DNA of 64,000 bases from CAWACP01 sp963780655 (GTDB taxonomy: Bacteria > Acidobacteriota > Terriglobia > Bryobacterales > Bryobacteraceae): the NCBI GenBank assembly GCA_963780655.1, contig CAWACP010000006.1, forward strand, positions 868,001 through 932,000. Reading direction: 5' to 3'. Shown here one piece after another: positions 59,014 through 64,000 of this stretch; positions within the stretch are counted from its first letter, which is position 1; each line of letters starts with the position of its first letter. The position numbers and the translations under genes are program-made. The notes below the pieces were generated by a model. It searched no databases and was not told the origin of the DNA. It worked only from the letters and a program-made list of their open reading frames with translations.

Positions 59014-59464
59014 GTTCTACTGGCGCTCGGGATAGCGGCCAACACGGCGATTTTCAGCCTCATCGATGCCGTGATCGCTACAAAGGCGCAGCCCTGCCGC
59101 AAATGTCCGGGCAGTTGGTGCAGCGTCTGCGCCTGCAGCGGCGATCCCGCCGCGCTGACCGGCGCGGTTCGCGAGGCGGTGAAGCAATTCAATCCGGCCA
59201 TACGCATGTTTGGCACAGCGACGGCGAACGAACAGATTGGCGATACCGTGGCGCAGGACCGCCTGGTAGCTGGCCTCTACGGGCTTCTCTCGTATACAGT
59301 GGCGCGCAGGACCGCGGAGATCGGCATCCGCATGGCGCTCGGAGCAACCCGCCGCGGGGTTCTCAGGATGATGCTGGGCGATGACGCTCGCGCTGTGCGC
59401 CGACACCAGTCTGGCGGTTACCGTTTTCGCAGCCTGTCTCCCCGCGCGGCGTGCTGCAGGCTGA
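59014..59464 (+). pseudogene. Gutted ADOP permease pseudogene
   Basis: About 450 bases keep three separated pieces of an ADOP gene. The first is the N-terminal helix (LLALGIAANTAIFSLIDAVI). After a short junction comes the stretch before the C-terminal domain (GDPAALTGAVREAVKQFNPAIRMFGTATANEQI, DRLVAGLYGLLSYTVARRTAEIGIRMALGATRRGVLRMML). In a shifted frame follows the last helix, LAVTVFAACLPARRAA, then a stop at 59462. Two large internal deletions and one frameshift have removed over 80% of the original 2.4 kb. It is in tandem with the intact ADOP 0.5 kb upstream. Confidence 0.8.
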
Positions 59465-59499
59465 ATGCCTGCCCCACCTCGCCTGCGTCTCGGGCTGGT

Positions 59500-61566
59500 C
59501 TAGAACTGCAGTTTCGAGATCATGCCGTCCAGCGCCGCCTGGAGCGCGGTTTTGTTCTTCTCCAGCTCAGCCGACTGATCGCGCAACGCCGCCAGGCGGG
59601 CCTCGTCGGCGCCGAGTTGGCGCGCCCACGTCTCCACCTGCTCCTGCTGGCCGGGGACGTGACTGAGTGTGTTTACGTTCTGGCGCAGGCGCTCCTCACG
59701 CTGGGACAGGTCGTTCATCTCGTTGCGGGTCCGAACGATCGAAGTTTCGGCCTCGGTGATGCGCTGCTTCTGATCGAGAACCTGCTGGAGTTGTTTGCGG
59801 CCATCGTCGCCGATTGCTTTGCCGGTGGTGAATTCCACCAGCACATCGGGCGTGAAATTCGAGACGGCCATGGTCTGATCGTAGACAGTCTCCTCCGTGA
59901 TCGGGAACTTCTCGGTAGCGCCGGGAGCCAGCTTCACCTCGAAGCGGCGCATGGTGGCTGTGGTCTCCACGGGCTTCTGGTTCAGCAGCTTGTAACCAGT
60001 GCGGATGGGCTGCTCGATCAGGATGGTCTTCGCCTTCTGGTCGACGTTGCGTACCGTGTAGGTTTTCGTTTCGCGCATGGCGTTCTTCGTGGTGATGACG
60101 CCGCGGCTGGCGTGCACTTCCAGAATGCGTGCGGTATCCGATTCATCCTGCGTGCCGACCCGCGTGCCCAGATCGACGGCGTAGCTGATCAGCCGCTTGT
60201 CGCCGGTCTTTACGGTATTCATCAGAGCTTCGCCCGCGTAGCTGTCGCCATCGAAAACGGTGATGGGTCCGCCATCGAGGGTCTTGCCGCTGGCATTGGT
60301 CAGCTCGGCGGCGCTCATGGGATTCAGTCCGTACGACTCGGAATAGATGAGCAGCTTTCGCGCGGCGATCTTCTGCTTGAGGAACGGCAGCATGGCCGAC
60401 TCGTTCTTATGGATGGTCACCGGGTTGCCGAAGCGGTATTCGAAGAGATCGCCCAGATCGCGAGCTTCGGTGTCGGGCTGAAAGGCGTTGAGCTGATCCG
60501 CTTGAACTGGGCCGTCGCTGGTGACGGTAACAGCCTCGGACGACGCGGGCGGCGGCGGGGGAGCGGCCATGGGCATCGCCAGGCTTTTGTTCTTCATCAT
60601 TCTGCGCTCGACCCCGCCCACTATGCCTACGCCGGCTCCCGACCCGTATCCGCCGAAGCCGGCCCGTTGCGTCTCCATCTGCTGCTGCACCGCGCCCTGG
60701 TAAACGATAGGCGCCTGCGCCGTCGCGTTCAGCACGTCCGCCGTCATCCGCTGTACGTAGAACGGCTCGTAGAGCCGGCTGATGAACGACACCGGCCGGC
60801 CGGACACCACCGCCAGCTTCACGTTGGTCCAGTCGTCGCCGGTAGTGTTGTCCACCACCGCCCAGCCTTCAAGAGTCGCGTCGCCCGTGTCACGGAACAA
60901 GAGGCGATAGCTCGACTTCCACACCGGCTGCGGAATCATGTAGCTGGCCGATACCTCGCGCCCGCGCGCGTCGGTGGAATCGATATATACACTGCGCTTG
61001 TCCTTCGAGCGGGCCTGCGCGACGGCGGCCAGATAGTCCTTCAACTGCGTCTGCAGCTTCTGGTCGGTGAAGTGGAGCGACGTGATGGCGCCCAGGTCGA
61101 CAGTGCGCAGATCGCCGGAATCGAGCAGCAGAGTGAGTTGCTCGCGCTCGGGCTCCTTCTCGCCCGCGGCCATCATGCGCGCACTAACGATGGCGCCGGT
61201 GACGGTCTCCGATGGCGACTTCAGCTCGATGCGGGCGCCGCGCAGATGATCGAGAAACGAGCTGAGCGGCTGGCCCTCGGCCACGGCGAACGGAAAGTCC
61301 TCCAGCTTCTTCCCGAGCGGCTCGCTCGAATCGTAACGGAGGCCCCGAATGGGCGCGCCCGAATTATCGGTGAGCGTGAGCGATTTCAGGACGTCGTTCA
61401 TTTCGTCGGCGCGAAAATCGAGACGCCCGCCCTCGCCGGCTGAGAGCAGTCCGGAGCGGGCAAAATAGCCAACGCCGCTTTTATAGAGAATCACTTCGCG
61501 AACAGGAAGATCGGCGGCGAATGCTACGGCCGTCAATGAGACGAACAAAAGTGTAGTGATGCGCAT
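59500..61566 (-). CDS. DUF4139 domain exported protein
   Basis: A 688-residue protein from ATG 61566, which opens a signal peptide (MRITTLLFVSLTAVAFAADLP). N-terminal domain: VREVILYKSGVGYFARSGLL and ADEMNDVLKSLTLTD, typical of the DUF4140/DUF4139 family. A beta-rich core follows: SYMIPQPVWKSSYRLLF, GWAVVDNTTGDDWTNVKLAVVSGRPVSFISRLYEPFYV. Later there is a Gly-rich loop and finally a coiled coil (ITEAETSIVRTRNEMNDLSQREERLRQNVN). Family members are exported proteins of unknown function. TTG 61584 is in frame but less likely. Confidence 0.82.
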   Translation of the reverse strand: MRITTLLFVSLTAVAFAADLPVREVILYKSGVGYFARSGLLSAGEGGRLDFRADEMNDVLKSLTLTDNSGAPIRGLRYDSSEPLGKKLEDFPFAVAEGQPLSSFLDHLRGARIELKSPSETVTGAIVSARMMAAGEKEPEREQLTLLLDSGDLRTVDLGAITSLHFTDQKLQTQLKDYLAAVAQARSKDKRSVYIDSTDARGREVSASYMIPQPVWKSSYRLLFRDTGDATLEGWAVVDNTTGDDWTNVKLAVVSGRPVSFISRLYEPFYVQRMTADVLNATAQAPIVYQGAVQQQMETQRAGFGGYGSGAGVGIVGGVERRMMKNKSLAMPMAAPPPPPASSEAVTVTSDGPVQADQLNAFQPDTEARDLGDLFEYRFGNPVTIHKNESAMLPFLKQKIAARKLLIYSESYGLNPMSAAELTNASGKTLDGGPITVFDGDSYAGEALMNTVKTGDKRLISYAVDLGTRVGTQDESDTARILEVHASRGVITTKNAMRETKTYTVRNVDQKAKTILIEQPIRTGYKLLNQKPVETTATMRRFEVKLAPGATEKFPITEETVYDQTMAVSNFTPDVLVEFTTGKAIGDDGRKQLQQVLDQKQRITEAETSIVRTRNEMNDLSQREERLRQNVNTLSHVPGQQEQVETWARQLGADEARLAALRDQSAELEKNKTALQAALDGMISKLQF

Positions 61567-61620
61567 AGTAGTGGAACGCTCCAAATCGCATTTCTTGCGG
61601 CGGACGTATTATACAGATTC

Positions 61621-62847
<1,227 letters not shown>

Positions 62848-63101
62848 CAATCCGGGCGCCGTTAACAAAACCTGACTATCTTCCAGCCTCCCGTCTTACC
62901 GACAAACCGGGTGAGGAACTCCACTTTTGGGGGTAGAAACGTGTGCGGGATGCGGCGTCACGTAAACGGGGGACTGGGTCGGATGATTCAGGAACGGAGC
63001 CCCGCGGTCACCGTGTAACATGCGGTAAATACGGCAAAAAGTTATCTGATCGAGCCTGATCAGCACCCGAACGTGGTGTGCCGTTGTCCAGGCGTCAGAA
63101 C

Positions 63102-63131
63102 CTCCTGTTACCCCCCTCCGGGGAACAGGAG
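63102..63131 (+). terminator. Leader hairpin followed by a T-rich stretch
   Basis: CTCCTGTT (63102-63109) pairs with AACAGGAG (63124-63131), with an inner CCCC/GGGG stem. CTTTTT follows ten bases later. It could act as a terminator or as the RNA signal for a specialised NusG protein. Confidence 0.45.
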
Positions 63132-63167
63132 CATTACCTTACTTTTTACACCTTGTATTCACTTGTA

Positions 63168-63181
63168 ATACGAATTCGTAT
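63168..63181. promoter_or_regulatory. Perfect palindrome, candidate operator
   Basis: ATACGAATTCGTAT is a perfect 14-base palindrome in the AT-richer part of the leader, about 130 bases before the NusG-paralogue start. Such a site would suit a dimeric regulator. Its role is not known. Confidence 0.4.
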
Positions 63182-63314
63182 GACGTACACTAGTGAAACA
63201 CTGAAGGCCACTGCGCCGTGGCCTAAAGCATCATTTGGACAGCTTCTAACATTTAGCAGTAGTGTCTGTTCTTCGGAGGAACAGTTGTTATTGGATGGAT
63301 GTGATTCAGATCGA

Positions 63315-63860
63315 ATGCACCAAATGGACGAAATGTGCGGCTACTGCTGGTACGCATTAAAAGTGCGCGCCCGCAACGAGTCCACCGTCAGCACGTTATT
63401 GCAACGGAAGAGCTTCGAGACGTTTCTGCCAACCTACCCGGAGAAGCGCATCTATTCGGACAGGATCAGAAAAGTAGATACGCCACTCTATCCCGGATAT
63501 GTATTTTGCCGATTTGATCCGCTCAACCGGCTCCCGATCCTGACCACTCCTTCCGTGGAATACATTGTAACTACCGGCAAGAACCTGACGCCGGTTGAAG
63601 AACACGAGCTTGCCGCTGTCCGCAAGGTGGTGGACTCGGGCCTGCCTGCATACCCGTGGCCCTATCTGAAGGCCGGACAAAAAGTCAGAATCGAGGAAGG
63701 TTCCCTCAGAGGAGTCGAGGGTATCCTGATTCGGGAGAAAGGGACCGAGCGGCTGGTTATTTGCGTGGAGCTGGTGCAGCGGTCGGTCGCGGTGGAACTC
63801 GACCGGTGCACTGTAAGACCCGTCCACTCAGGTTACTCACGGTCCCGTGACGTTTGCTGA
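63315..63860 (+). CDS. NusG paralogue of the UpxY/RfaH type
   Basis: About 181 residues from ATG 63315 (ATG 63324 is also possible; a longer frame begins earlier). The NGN domain reads CWYALKVRARNESTVSTLLQRKSFETFLPTYPEKR, with the motif TPLYPGYVFCRFD and VEYIVTTGKNLTPVEEHEL; the KOW part is LKAGQKVRIEEGSLRGVEGILIREKGTERLVI. Compared with the housekeeping NusG at 48060 it lacks the acidic extension and has changed surface residues. Specialised NusG proteins of this kind head polysaccharide operons and let polymerase pass terminators. It overlaps the next gene by 14 bases. Confidence 0.85.
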   Translation: MHQMDEMCGYCWYALKVRARNESTVSTLLQRKSFETFLPTYPEKRIYSDRIRKVDTPLYPGYVFCRFDPLNRLPILTTPSVEYIVTTGKNLTPVEEHELAAVRKVVDSGLPAYPWPYLKAGQKVRIEEGSLRGVEGILIREKGTERLVICVELVQRSVAVELDRCTVRPVHSGYSRSRDVC

Positions 63861-64000
63861 CGCTTATCGGCGCGAACTGAACGCCGCCCTCGAACTAATC
63901 GATATTCAGAAGGTCGAGCGCGCCATCCAGTGGTTCGATGAGGCTCGCCAGGCCGGTAACGCCATTTTCGTTATCGGCAACGGCGGCAGCGCGTCAACGG
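63847..64000 (+). CDS. SIS-domain sugar isomerase, GmhA-like, partial
   Basis: The start of a gene that leaves the window. GTG 63847 overlaps the NusG-paralogue stop. The 51 visible residues are a helical opening (FADAYRRELNAALELIDIQKVERAIQWFDEARQAG) and the first strand and loop of the SIS fold, NAIFVIGNGGSAST, which is the phosphoheptose isomerase (GmhA) phosphate loop. GmhA converts sedoheptulose 7-phosphate to heptose phosphate for LPS or S-layer glycans. In context it supports a surface-glycan locus. Confidence 0.75.
   Translation, partial: MTFADAYRRELNAALELIDIQKVERAIQWFDEARQAGNAIFVIGNGGSAST

Larger units (their letters stand above)
62848..63314 (+). other. Long leader before the NusG-paralogue operon
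   Basis: 467 bases without a supportable gene. They contain a hairpin (63102-63131), a T-run at 63142-63147 and a 14-base palindrome (63168-63181). The base composition drops toward AT from about 63130 on. This is the place for the promoter of the right-hand operon. I see no known riboswitch fold. Confidence 0.5.

Noticed and set aside
58966..61443. An 825-codon open frame on the plus strand
   Set aside because: Beyond the ADOP remnant it is antisense to the DUF4139 gene; its sequence is the Arg/His/Leu-rich shadow usual in GC-rich DNA.

Overview
The window is a chromosomal segment of a GC-rich Acidobacteriota genome, most probably of the Bryobacterales (Solibacter/Bryobacter-like) group. 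The reasons are two full-length acidobacterial duplicated orphan permeases (ADOP) plus the wreck of a third, a secreted BACON-repeat protein that ends in the Solibacter C-terminal domain, a TIGR02999-type sigma factor coupled to a Ser/Thr kinase with C-terminal repeats, several large secreted carboxypeptidase-regulatory-like proteins, a DUF1501/DUF1800 pair, a PEP-CTERM protein and abundant intergenic palindromes. Family names here come from recognising motifs by eye; no database search was run.

Layout. 1-5300: tail of a beta-propeller protein, a broken RelE-type toxin with an intact antitoxin, a DUF2442 protein and an overlapping three-gene operon of exported proteins (DUF3108, SGNH hydrolase, unknown). 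5300-9700: a REP-associated tyrosine transposase between inverted REP copies, then a LolD-like ATPase overlapping clpC, and a Uma2-type nuclease. 9700-20500: recX, a large beta-helix protein, a sigma factor/kinase pair, a YtxH/DUF948-like envelope pair, and a PEGA kinase directly followed by a shortened UvrC-like gene. 20500-31000: Tat-exported M24 peptidase, mscL, PEGA lipoprotein-like protein, DUF1501/DUF1800 pair, YjbQ, PEP-CTERM protein, AlaX editing protein and BACON protein. 31000-46900: mostly metabolism and envelope genes (TIM-barrel isomerase, DUF2071, two carboxypeptidase-regulatory-like proteins, epimerase, acyl-CoA dehydrogenase, amidase operon, ADOP, VOC protein, GH13 enzyme).

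46900-50800 carries the translation/transcription block, read leftwards: tRNA-Tyr, tRNA-Thr, tuf, rpmG, tRNA-Trp, secE, nusG, rplK. It stops after rplK; rplA, rplJ, rplL and rpoBC do not follow. 50750-54130 is the most rearranged part. The tRNA-Tyr 5' portion with its promoter is duplicated around an 889-bp island holding one unknown gene. Next come a decayed PIN-like toxin gene and a DUF433/DUF5615 antitoxin-toxin pair split exactly at its junction by an IS630-family element.

54150-64000 holds a CDP-alcohol phosphatidyltransferase, greA, a PadR-ADOP operon, the gutted ADOP pseudogene, a DUF4139 protein, threonine synthase and, at the right edge, the start of a probable polysaccharide locus: a NusG paralogue behind a structured leader, overlapping a GmhA-like sugar-phosphate isomerase that runs off the window.
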